From: VXNE01 sp965200505
GTDB taxonomy: Bacteria; Pseudomonadota; Gammaproteobacteria; Pseudomonadales; Azotimanducaceae
Reading direction: 5' to 3'
DNA length: 64,000 bases
NCBI GenBank assembly: GCA_965200505.1
Contig: OZ241343.1
Coordinates: 2,108,001-2,172,000, forward strand
Shown here: positions 42,877 to 50,284 of the stretch, piece after piece
How positions within the stretch are numbered: the first letter of the stretch is position 1
Layout of the letters: each line of letters begins with the position of its first letter
Notes under the pieces: generated by a model
Databases searched by the model: none
The model's input: only the letters and a program-made list of their open reading frames with translations
What the model was told of the DNA's origin: nothing
Made by a program: the position numbers and the translations under genes

Positions 42877-44202
42877 ATGCTGACCGCGCAAGAGAACGCC
42901 ATCCTCACCGAGACCGGCCCCGACGCGCCGATGGGGGCGGTGTTCCGCCGCTACTGGATGCCGGCGCTGCTCTCCCGCGAGTTGCCGGCACCGGATTGTC
43001 CGCCGTTGCGGGTGAAGCTCTTGGGTGAGGACTTCGTGGCCTTTCGAGACAGCGCCGGGCGCGTCGGCCTCGTGGCGCCCGGCTGTCCGCACCGCGGCGC
43101 CAACCTGTTCTTCGGGCGGGTGGAGGATTGCGGCATCCGCTGCGCGTACCACGGCTGGAAGTTCGATGTGCGCGGCGCCTGCGTGGACATTCCGACGTTG
43201 CCGGACGCCGCCGCCCGCCGCCTCATGCCCCGCGCCGCGCTGCGGGCGCTCGAAACCGCGGAGTTCGGCGACGTCATCTGGGCCTACATGGGCCCGGGCG
43301 AAGCGCCGCCGCTGCCACGCTTCGAGTTCGGCTTGGTGCCGCCGGCGCATCGCTTCGTCTCCAAGAAGTTTCAGCAATGCAATTGGGCGCAAGCCTGCGA
43401 GGGCGGTTTGGACACGGCGCACTTCTCCTACCTGCACGCCGGCATGCGTGACGGCGAGAAGGTGGGCCTCACCGAGGTGGCTGGGCGGCGCTCGCGGGGC
43501 GAGAACGAGCCGCCGTCGCTGGCCCGCTTTCGTTGGATGGCCGAGGACGGGCGCCCAGAGTTCACCGTGCTCGACCATCCGGCCGGGCTGCTGCTGTGCG
43601 CGGCGCGGCAGGCGGACGCCGGCGCCACCTACTGGCGCATGACGCAGTTCCTGATGCCGAACCACTCCCTGGCGCCGGGCAATTTCCCGGAGGACAACAA
43701 CCTCGGCAACACCTGGGTGCCGCATGACGACCGTTCTTGCTGGATCTTCTGCTATTGCTGGAACCCGGACCGGCCGCTCACGGAGAAGGAAACCACGGCG
43801 TTGGCCAATGGCTCGGGCATCTTCGCGGCCGTGGACGAGCACTTCGTGCCCGTGCGGCGGCGCGAGAACGACTACCTCATCGACCGCGCGCTGCAGCGCG
43901 AGGCCAGCTTCACCGGCATCGCCGGCATTTCCGAGCAAGACCAAGCCATCGCGGACAGCCAAGGCTTCATCGCGGACCGAACACGGGAGTTGCTGGGGCA
44001 GACGGATTTGGGCGTGGTGCGGTTCCGCCGCTTGGCGTTGCAGGCGGCGCAGGATGTGGCGGCCGGCCGCCCGCCACAGGGCGCAACGGCGCCAGACGCC
44101 TATCGTGTGCGCTCCGGCGATGCGATGAGCACACCGGGGGAGCCGCTCCATGCCGTGATCGAGAAGCGCTTCGGGGCCATGTCCGGCGTGCCGGCGCCGT
44201 GA
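42877..44202 (+). CDS. Rieske aromatic ring-hydroxylating oxygenase, alpha subunit
   Basis: A 441-residue oxygenase subunit. The Rieske [2Fe-2S] ligands are C70, H72, C89 and H92 (CPHRGANLFF, then CAYHGW). The mononuclear iron region reads ACEGGLDTAHFSYLH, with the two His and preceding Asp of the facial triad. The N-terminal start PMGAVFRRYWMPALL is typical of phthalate-dioxygenase-like (type IA or Rieske O-demethylase) enzymes. No ferredoxin or reductase gene is adjacent, so it must use a partner elsewhere. The start at 42877 follows CAGGAG. The substrate is unknown. Confidence 0.9.
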   Translation: MLTAQENAILTETGPDAPMGAVFRRYWMPALLSRELPAPDCPPLRVKLLGEDFVAFRDSAGRVGLVAPGCPHRGANLFFGRVEDCGIRCAYHGWKFDVRGACVDIPTLPDAAARRLMPRAALRALETAEFGDVIWAYMGPGEAPPLPRFEFGLVPPAHRFVSKKFQQCNWAQACEGGLDTAHFSYLHAGMRDGEKVGLTEVAGRRSRGENEPPSLARFRWMAEDGRPEFTVLDHPAGLLLCAARQADAGATYWRMTQFLMPNHSLAPGNFPEDNNLGNTWVPHDDRSCWIFCYCWNPDRPLTEKETTALANGSGIFAAVDEHFVPVRRRENDYLIDRALQREASFTGIAGISEQDQAIADSQGFIADRTRELLGQTDLGVVRFRRLALQAAQDVAAGRPPQGATAPDAYRVRSGDAMSTPGEPLHAVIEKRFGAMSGVPAP

Positions 44203-44342
44203 GCCCGGGCCGGCCGGGCCGGAAGTGGACAGGGTGGCCCAAGCGGAGTGGGAAGCGAGCCAAGGCCGGGCGCGAGCCGGGGGCGGGCGTTTGCGGCTCG
44301 AAGTCGGCTACCATGAAGTGACGGGTTATGGAGGACTGGATC

Positions 44343-44759
44343 ATGCAGGTCAGCAATGCCGTGCGCCCCACCGAGGCGCAACTGCGGGCGCTCCTTGCCA
44401 GCAAGTTCGAAGGCCCCGTTTCCATGCTCAACCTGCTGAAGTTCAAGGAGCGCGCCGAATACGAGGACGGGCGCGCCACCAGCTTGACGGGCCAGGAGGC
44501 GTACCAGCGCTACGGCGAGCAGATGCGGCGCTTCGTGGAATCCAAGGGCGGGCGCTTCATCTTCGCCGGCCAAGTGAACCAATTGATGCTCGGCGAGGTG
44601 GATGCGCTGTGGGACATGGCCGCCATCGTCGAATATCCGTCGAAGGAGGCGTTCGTCGAGATCATCTCGTCGGCGGAAGTGGCGGATTTCGGCATCCACC
44701 GCACGGCGGGGCTGGAAGGGCAGCTACTCATCGCCATCTCGGCCGCGGTCACGCGCTAG
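44343..44759 (+). CDS. DUF1330-like protein
   Basis: A 138-residue protein with the EthD/DUF1330-like alpha-beta pattern: PVSMLNLLKFKERAEYEDGR, YGEQMRRFVESKGGRFIFAG, WDMAAIVEYPSKEAFVEII and the closing GLEGQLLIAISAAV. The start at 44343 is preferred over 44328 because GGAGG lies between them, 8 bases ahead of the second ATG. The biochemical role of such proteins is mostly unknown. It lies 140 bases after the Rieske gene on the same strand. Confidence 0.7.
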   Translation: MQVSNAVRPTEAQLRALLASKFEGPVSMLNLLKFKERAEYEDGRATSLTGQEAYQRYGEQMRRFVESKGGRFIFAGQVNQLMLGEVDALWDMAAIVEYPSKEAFVEIISSAEVADFGIHRTAGLEGQLLIAISAAVTR

Positions 44760-44800
44760 CGCCGTGGTCCGTCTGGCCGCGAGCGTCGCCGCGCCGGCGG

Positions 44801-47296
44801 TTATGCGGAGAAACGGTAGCGCAGCTTCACCACCAGAAAGTCGATGATTGGCTCGTCCAGTGCATCCTCGAACAAGCGGCTGAAGCCTTCCGTCCCATCG
44901 TCGTGGGCGAAGTGGCTGCCGCGGGTATAGACCACGAATAGGTCCGAGAGCGGGCCGATCTCCCAGCGATAGCGTAGCTGCGCCGTGAGGCGCGAGAGCG
45001 AGAAGTCCTCAGTTGCCGCGCCCGGCGCCAACGAGCGCGGTCGGAGCGCGCCGTGCGACGGCGGCGTGCGGTAGTGGCGCTGCGCCTGCGCCTTCACGCC
45101 GGCCCACTGCATGAAGAAGCGCAGTTGCTGGCGTGCGGTGAGGAAGTAATCCACGCTCACGCGGGGTTGCGCGTCACGGGCCTTGAAGGTGGCGAAGTCG
45201 CGCTCGCCAGTGTGCAGCAACCAGCCATTGCGCGCCTTGTAGGTGATGTCGAAATCGAACGAAAGCCGGTCATTCGGCGTAAACGTCACGCCGAAGTCGA
45301 TGCGCGGCGACCACACGCCATCCAACTCCTCCTGATCCGCGCCCACCGCGCCGCTCCATGAGAACCGCTTCGCCGAATCAGTGCCGTAGGAGAGGCGCGT
45401 GGACCAAGCCGCGTCCTTCTTGAACCAGCCATTGCCGCGGCTGTTGCGGTCATCCCACACCGCGGGGAAGTAATCGACTTCCAAATGCACTTCGGAGCGG
45501 TTCGCCAACAACAGCGTGTTGTTGGTGAAGATGCCCACGCGGTTGGCGAAGCCGTCCGTGTTGGCTTGGCCGAAGAAGTAGAACGAGTTGCGCACTTGGC
45601 GGAAGCGCTTGGAATCGCTCGTGGTGCGGGTGACGCCGTACTGGATGTTGGCGGCGTCGTTCTGGCGGATGAAACCCAAGTCACTCACATCCAGGCGTTT
45701 ATCCAGATAATCCAAACTGAACGAGTGAATGAGGCCACGCCGCTGCGTGAACTGCACGTCCGTGAACATGCCGTAGCCGGCTTCGTCCTTGTCGCTGTAC
45801 ATGAACTGCGTGTCCCAACGCAGCCGACCGTCCTTCGACAGGGAGTGGACGTCAATGCCATGCGTTGCGACGCCGCCACCGGGCAAATCCACCAACGTGC
45901 CCAAGTAACCGATGGCGCGGCGCCCGGCACCACCGGTCTCGAAAAGCCCACGCACCACGCCGAAGTTGCGGCCGTCTTCGCGCACCATCGTGCGTTCGCC
46001 GGTGGCGGTGATGCGGCCGGGCAACTCCACTTCGTCCTCCACCGCGGCCAAGGCGCCGAAGCGCAGCCGGCCGAGCGCCCCGGCGGCCTTCACCGCGCCT
46101 AGCAGATCGGTGGGCTTGCCCAGCTCCACATCCGCCACTTCCACGCCGTCGGGCACCACCACATGGCGTGGCGGCCCGCCGATGCGCCGCGTGTTCACCA
46201 GCGTGGTGGGGGTGGGCGTGAAGGTGGCGGCGGTGGGCCGGGCGCCGCTGCCGCGCCGCGAGCTGTAGCGGTTCACATCCGAGCGCGGGTTGGTGACGAA
46301 CACTTCGCTGCCTTCGAGGAAGAACAGGCGCTTCTCTGGAAAGTAGGTCTCGAACGCCGTCAGGTTCACCACCACGGCGTCCGACTCCACGGCGCCGAAG
46401 TCTGGATTCAACGCGCCGGTGAGTTGCAGGTTGGGCGTGGGGCGCCACGCGATGTCCACGCCCACGCGGTGTTCTTGGCGATCCGCGATGGCGTCGTGGA
46501 TGGTGGAGGCGTGGGGGAAGAAATCCAGTTGGCGATGCGTGTCCAAGCGGGCGAGTCGCATCGGCTGCAACGCGGACATGAAGCGTCCGCCAGAGAAGGG
46601 CAGCGCCGGCCAGCCGTAAATCTCATCGAGATGCGCCACCTTGCGATCCACCCAAAACGCCAGTTGGCGTGGGCCGGGGCCAAGTGCTGCGTCCGCGGAA
46701 GGCATCGCCATCATGGACCACGGCAGAAACATCTCGACGCTCCAGCCATCTTCGCCGACAGCGCTGGCGCCTTCCCAAGGGCCATCCCATTGCTCCGTGA
46801 GGGTGCGCTCCGGCAACGCCTTGCCGTCCATCACGGAGCCGCCGAGGGCCACGGTGAACCAGTAGCCGTAGAGGCCGGCGCCGGAGGTGTCCAACGTCAG
46901 GCCAAAGCTGTCGCGGTTCAGGTATTGGTCGCGGGACGACAGGCGCGAGACGAGGGTGTCCGCCGGTTGTTCCATCACCGCCGCCACATAGAGCCCTTCG
47001 GGGGTGTAGAGGAACCGGTACTCGGTGCGGTAGCCGGGCCGGGCGAGGGTGTCTGGGTCGATCACGCGCATGGCGTCGCTCACGGTGGCGAGCGCCCAAT
47101 CCGCTTCCGCCACATGGCCGTCGATGACGATTTCCACCGCTTTGGCGTAAGCAATGTCGAGGGCCGGCCCGGCAGCGCCATCGGCCGGCGTGGCAGCGTG
47201 GGCGCCGAAGGACGCCAAGCAGGCGAGGAACGCCGAGGCGCAGAGGGGCTTCGCGCGGCCCCAAGGCCGTGCAACGTGGCGGGGGAGTAAGGTCAT
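44801..47296 (-). CDS. DUF5916 outer-membrane protein with CBM9-like N-terminus
   Basis: An 831-residue exported protein. After the signal peptide (LCASAFLACLASFGAHA) a CBM9-like sandwich runs to about residue 240 (IDGHVAEADWALA, EYRFLYTPEGLYVAAV, DSFGLTLDTSG). A long DUF5916 beta-barrel follows, with LTGALNPDFGAVESDAVVVNLTAFETYFPEKRLFFLEGSEVF as its recognisable junction (about 290-330). The terminus is aromatic (DFLVVKLRYRFSA). The family is common in marine bacteria, is thought to sit in the outer membrane, and its substrate is unknown. It is transcribed alone. Confidence 0.85.
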   Translation of the reverse strand: MTLLPRHVARPWGRAKPLCASAFLACLASFGAHAATPADGAAGPALDIAYAKAVEIVIDGHVAEADWALATVSDAMRVIDPDTLARPGYRTEYRFLYTPEGLYVAAVMEQPADTLVSRLSSRDQYLNRDSFGLTLDTSGAGLYGYWFTVALGGSVMDGKALPERTLTEQWDGPWEGASAVGEDGWSVEMFLPWSMMAMPSADAALGPGPRQLAFWVDRKVAHLDEIYGWPALPFSGGRFMSALQPMRLARLDTHRQLDFFPHASTIHDAIADRQEHRVGVDIAWRPTPNLQLTGALNPDFGAVESDAVVVNLTAFETYFPEKRLFFLEGSEVFVTNPRSDVNRYSSRRGSGARPTAATFTPTPTTLVNTRRIGGPPRHVVVPDGVEVADVELGKPTDLLGAVKAAGALGRLRFGALAAVEDEVELPGRITATGERTMVREDGRNFGVVRGLFETGGAGRRAIGYLGTLVDLPGGGVATHGIDVHSLSKDGRLRWDTQFMYSDKDEAGYGMFTDVQFTQRRGLIHSFSLDYLDKRLDVSDLGFIRQNDAANIQYGVTRTTSDSKRFRQVRNSFYFFGQANTDGFANRVGIFTNNTLLLANRSEVHLEVDYFPAVWDDRNSRGNGWFKKDAAWSTRLSYGTDSAKRFSWSGAVGADQEELDGVWSPRIDFGVTFTPNDRLSFDFDITYKARNGWLLHTGERDFATFKARDAQPRVSVDYFLTARQQLRFFMQWAGVKAQAQRHYRTPPSHGALRPRSLAPGAATEDFSLSRLTAQLRYRWEIGPLSDLFVVYTRGSHFAHDDGTEGFSRLFEDALDEPIIDFLVVKLRYRFSA

Positions 47297-47401
47297 GGGC
47301 GTGCCGGCGCTAGCTTAGCACAGCACGTTGGGCTCACCCTGTGCGCTGGCTTGGACGGTGTGCGCCGGAGTGCGCCTCAGAGCGTGGCGTACGCCGCCCC
47401 C

Positions 47402-48082
47402 TCAAGCCTCGCTGGCCAGAAACGCCCGCAGTTGGTCGGATAGGGCGGCGCAGGCGCTTTGGCGCACCCGCGCGATGATGGGGATGGGCACCACCAGTGC
47501 CGGAATGAAGCTCGTGCCGACGGCTTCGGAGCTCAGCCGGCCCACATGGATGCCCTCGGCCGCGTCCCACACGGAGGCTTCGTAGTTGGAGTCGTTCTCC
47601 CAGGAGAGGAAGCCGAAGCAGGCGGGAATGCCGCCGCTCACCATGGTGCAGTTCACGGTGCCGGTCTCGCTGGAACGCACGGTGCTGCCCTCGATCCACA
47701 CGAGGTAACGCACCCCGATCTCGCGGATGCGTTCGGCCAGCAGCGGCTGCGCGATCACTTCGGCGAAATCCCGCACGTCAACGGGCGCGGTGCGCGGCTC
47801 GAACCACGGAAACGTCGCGTCCACGAATGCCTGCTCGGACATCACGGCCAAGTCCTCCCCGCGCACCTGGCGGCTCACGCAGTCCACAAAGTCCGTTTCC
47901 GTCTCGCCGCGGGTCTTGTGCTTGCGCCCCAAGACAACGATGGATTCATGCGCCGCGATGCCAGTACCCGCTTCCCGCACTTCCTGCACCGTGGCCGTGA
48001 CGCAACCGGGAAGCGCGGCTGCCGCCAACAGCAGCACGCCGAACGCAAGCGACCCAGCGCGAGGGATGTGTCGCCGCGGCAT
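47402..48082 (-). CDS. Predicted lipoprotein of unknown function A
   Basis: A 226-residue protein. Its N-terminus ends in a lipobox-like ALPGC (Cys about residue 27), indicating an outer-membrane lipoprotein. The body contains GVRYLVWIEGSTV and FGFLSWENDSNYEASVWDA with two further Cys, and ends in VPIPIIARVRQSACAALSDQLRAFL. I do not recognise the family. The start overlaps the stop of the upstream lipoprotein gene by one base (ATGA), so the two are translationally coupled and probably work together. The frame stays open to 48277, but the lipobox fixes the start at 48082. Confidence 0.65.
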   Translation of the reverse strand: MPRRHIPRAGSLAFGVLLLAAAALPGCVTATVQEVREAGTGIAAHESIVVLGRKHKTRGETETDFVDCVSRQVRGEDLAVMSEQAFVDATFPWFEPRTAPVDVRDFAEVIAQPLLAERIREIGVRYLVWIEGSTVRSSETGTVNCTMVSGGIPACFGFLSWENDSNYEASVWDAAEGIHVGRLSSEAVGTSFIPALVVPIPIIARVRQSACAALSDQLRAFLASEA

Positions 48083-48726
48083 CACCCGGATGCCTCCGCT
48101 GCGGCGGTGCCGGCGGCGAGGGCTTGGATCTCCGGCGCCGCGGGGAAATAGAACGCCACATGGGCGGCGGCGTCGCGCAAGGCCCAGATGGCCGCGTCGT
48201 TCAACCCCGCGGATGGGCCGCCGCCCATGAAGCCCAAGTTCTGCGCATTGCTCTTGCCGTATGCCGGCAGGGGCCAACTACCGAGCAGCTCGCCATCGGG
48301 GCGGTAAACGTCGATCTTGTACTTGATCCACACCTCAAAGAAGCCGCTCTTCGTCTGCTCCGGTACGGAGAATTGCAGCTCCTCCACCGAGGGCGCGATG
48401 ATGCCGTCCACTTGAGCGGCCGGCGCCGCGACCGCCTCCACCCGCTCCGTATGCGCGAAGAGCGCCGCGAACACGCGCTCGAACACCGGCACCTGCGTGG
48501 CGCCGAGCTCGATGCGGAACTTGCCCAGCGCCTCCAAGTCCTCCTCGTGGACGTACTGGCGCATGGTGTCGTCAAAGCGCAGCCCCACGGCGATGGGGAT
48601 GGGCTCCACGAGAGGCGTCGGCACCGTGGTCTGCACCGAAACGCTGGCCCCGCCACAGCCGCCGAGCGCAAGGCCCACGGCGGCGAGGGACGCCGTGCGC
48701 AAGAACCGTGGGATGCTGCAGGCCAT
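48082..48726 (-). CDS. Predicted lipoprotein of unknown function B
   Basis: A 214-residue lipoprotein. The start at 48726 (MACSIPRFLRTASLAAVGLA) gives a compact signal with lipobox LGGC. The mature part contains IPIAVGLRFDDTMRQYVHEE, QVPVFERVFAALFAHTERVE, a strand pattern FFEVWIKYKIDVYRPDGELLGSW and AAAHVAFYF. It recalls small envelope lipoproteins that bind an export component, but no named family can be assigned. It is the first gene of the coupled pair. Confidence 0.65.
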   Translation of the reverse strand: MACSIPRFLRTASLAAVGLALGGCGGASVSVQTTVPTPLVEPIPIAVGLRFDDTMRQYVHEEDLEALGKFRIELGATQVPVFERVFAALFAHTERVEAVAAPAAQVDGIIAPSVEELQFSVPEQTKSGFFEVWIKYKIDVYRPDGELLGSWPLPAYGKSNAQNLGFMGGGPSAGLNDAAIWALRDAAAHVAFYFPAAPEIQALAAGTAAAEASG

Positions 48727-48861
48727 GCGGGGCACTGTGCGCGGTTTGGGTGGCAATAGCAAGAGCCGATATCGCCCTGCCGCCGCCGGATCCGGGCAGC
48801 CACGGTTTATTCCCCTGGCGCTGCGCGGAGGAGTGATTTGCGGAACGGTGAAAGCGGCCCC

Positions 48862-49404
48862 TCAATTCGAGACGAGAGGGAACACGCCTTTGTAGATTCG
48901 CACGAGAAGCCCCGCTACGTCTGACACGACATCATCACGATTCAGGATTGCTCGACTCAGGAAATCCTCCCAGTGCCAACCACCCCCTCCGCACCGTTGA
49001 TTGACGTAAGCACCAATGTAGTGATTCTCCGACACGCGCCCATCGGACCAAGTCTTTAGATCGGCGTTGGCCACGAAGTGCTCTCGAGTCTTTTCCTTGA
49101 TGGTCGAATTTTCGTCGAGGCATATGCCGGCAAAGAGCCATATTGCGCCCTTTTGACCGTACCACACCTCACCGAAGACGTAGAAATCGTCAGTCTCTTC
49201 CGTCCAGAAATACACGCTCTCCTCTCGTTCATCCACAAGTTTCACACCATGAATCTCCCCGGCGAGACGCTCGCCTACCGCCTGGAAGATTTCCTTGATG
49301 AGGTGTTTCCGGACAGCGGACATAGCCTTGTAGACATGCAGGGCCATCTGCAATCGATCGTCGTCCTTGCAGATGTAATCGGCCGTAAGTTCGTTCGTGT
49401 TCAT
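48862..49404 (-). CDS. Unknown protein paired with a PD-(D/E)XK nuclease
   Basis: A 180-residue protein I do not recognise. It is mixed alpha/beta, with MNTNELTADYICKDDDRLQM at the start, charged segments (LVDEREESVYFWTEETDDFY), aromatic-rich strands (VFGEVWYGQKGAIWLFAGI) and GGGGWHWEDFLSRAIL. It has no signal peptide and no membrane segment. It begins 15 bases after the nuclease gene in the same direction, so the two form a unit. Codon and base composition are visibly less GC-rich than the flanking genes, suggesting horizontal transfer. A role as immunity or specificity partner is a guess. Confidence 0.6.
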   Translation of the reverse strand: MNTNELTADYICKDDDRLQMALHVYKAMSAVRKHLIKEIFQAVGERLAGEIHGVKLVDEREESVYFWTEETDDFYVFGEVWYGQKGAIWLFAGICLDENSTIKEKTREHFVANADLKTWSDGRVSENHYIGAYVNQRCGGGGWHWEDFLSRAILNRDDVVSDVAGLLVRIYKGVFPLVSN

Positions 49405-49419
49405 CGGCTTCTCCTTGGT

Positions 49420-50226
49420 CTAAAGCGGTCGCTCGGGATCCTCTGCGTAGAACATACGGCCGATGTACATGAGCAGGTCCTTGAGGAACCAACGCACGTT
49501 CTCGGCGTGGCAACGCCTGTGGCATTCGGCTACCCAGTGTGCCACGGATGGGCCGTTCTTCGCGAGTCCGTAGGGAATATTCAAGTAGCGGTCTCGGTCT
49601 TTGTCCTGAATGGTGCCAGCGTCTCCCCCATCACCGCTCAAGTAGAGGATGCACGCATTCTCGTCCTTCCGCCGCAGGAACTTCAGGTAGTCATGAAGCT
49701 GGTCATCTTGTTCGCCTGCCCAAGGTTTGTTCTCAATGCCAATCCACTTGTCACCGAGCTTGAGCACGATGTCGATTCGGCGGCTCTTTTTTGACGCAGA
49801 TTTTCCGGTTCTGGGGATGCTGTACTCCGTATAGACGGAGCATCGCTCCAACGCCCCATATTCGCCGGCTTTGCGAATGGACTTGTCGCCACGGTCTATC
49901 TCGCGCAGAAACAGCCGCAGGAAGGCGGTGCCTTGGCCGTGGCTGCCGTCCGGCCGCAGGAGATCAGCGAAGATGCCAGAGATGAGGTTCTCGTTCTCCT
50001 TGAAGTAGTGGAACACCGAAAACTGGGTCGCCGCCACGCGGTCAAGGACCCGCTGTGCCTCCGACGCGACCGAGACGGCCGGTGCCAAGCCGGCAAAGAA
50101 CGCCCGGAGATGCGACCGATGTTGTTCGGACTGTTGTTCCGCCGCCCGACTGTCGGTCGCGAGCACCTCCGCTAGGCCGTCGAACAGGCCCTGTAGCCGT
50201 TCTTGCGTCACCGTCGCGTCCGTCAT
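49420..50226 (-). CDS. PD-(D/E)XK nuclease superfamily protein
   Basis: A 268-residue protein with a coiled N-terminal half and a PD-(D/E)XK core. The catalytic residues are visible as D152 in RRIDIVLKLGDKWIGIENKP and the E-x-K pair E165/K167 (IENK), with E134 as the upstream acidic residue. The downstream WAGEQDDQLHDYLKFLRR is a common feature of the PDDEXK_20-like group. Members are often found next to defence genes. It forms a two-gene unit with the 180-residue protein downstream and has the same lower GC content. Confidence 0.75.
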   Translation of the reverse strand: MTDATVTQERLQGLFDGLAEVLATDSRAAEQQSEQHRSHLRAFFAGLAPAVSVASEAQRVLDRVAATQFSVFHYFKENENLISGIFADLLRPDGSHGQGTAFLRLFLREIDRGDKSIRKAGEYGALERCSVYTEYSIPRTGKSASKKSRRIDIVLKLGDKWIGIENKPWAGEQDDQLHDYLKFLRRKDENACILYLSGDGGDAGTIQDKDRDRYLNIPYGLAKNGPSVAHWVAECHRRCHAENVRWFLKDLLMYIGRMFYAEDPERPL

Positions 50227-50284
50227 GGCTGCTCGTGGCCTTGGATCGAAGACAGAGTTTACAACAAGGTTACGCTGCTGGCGG

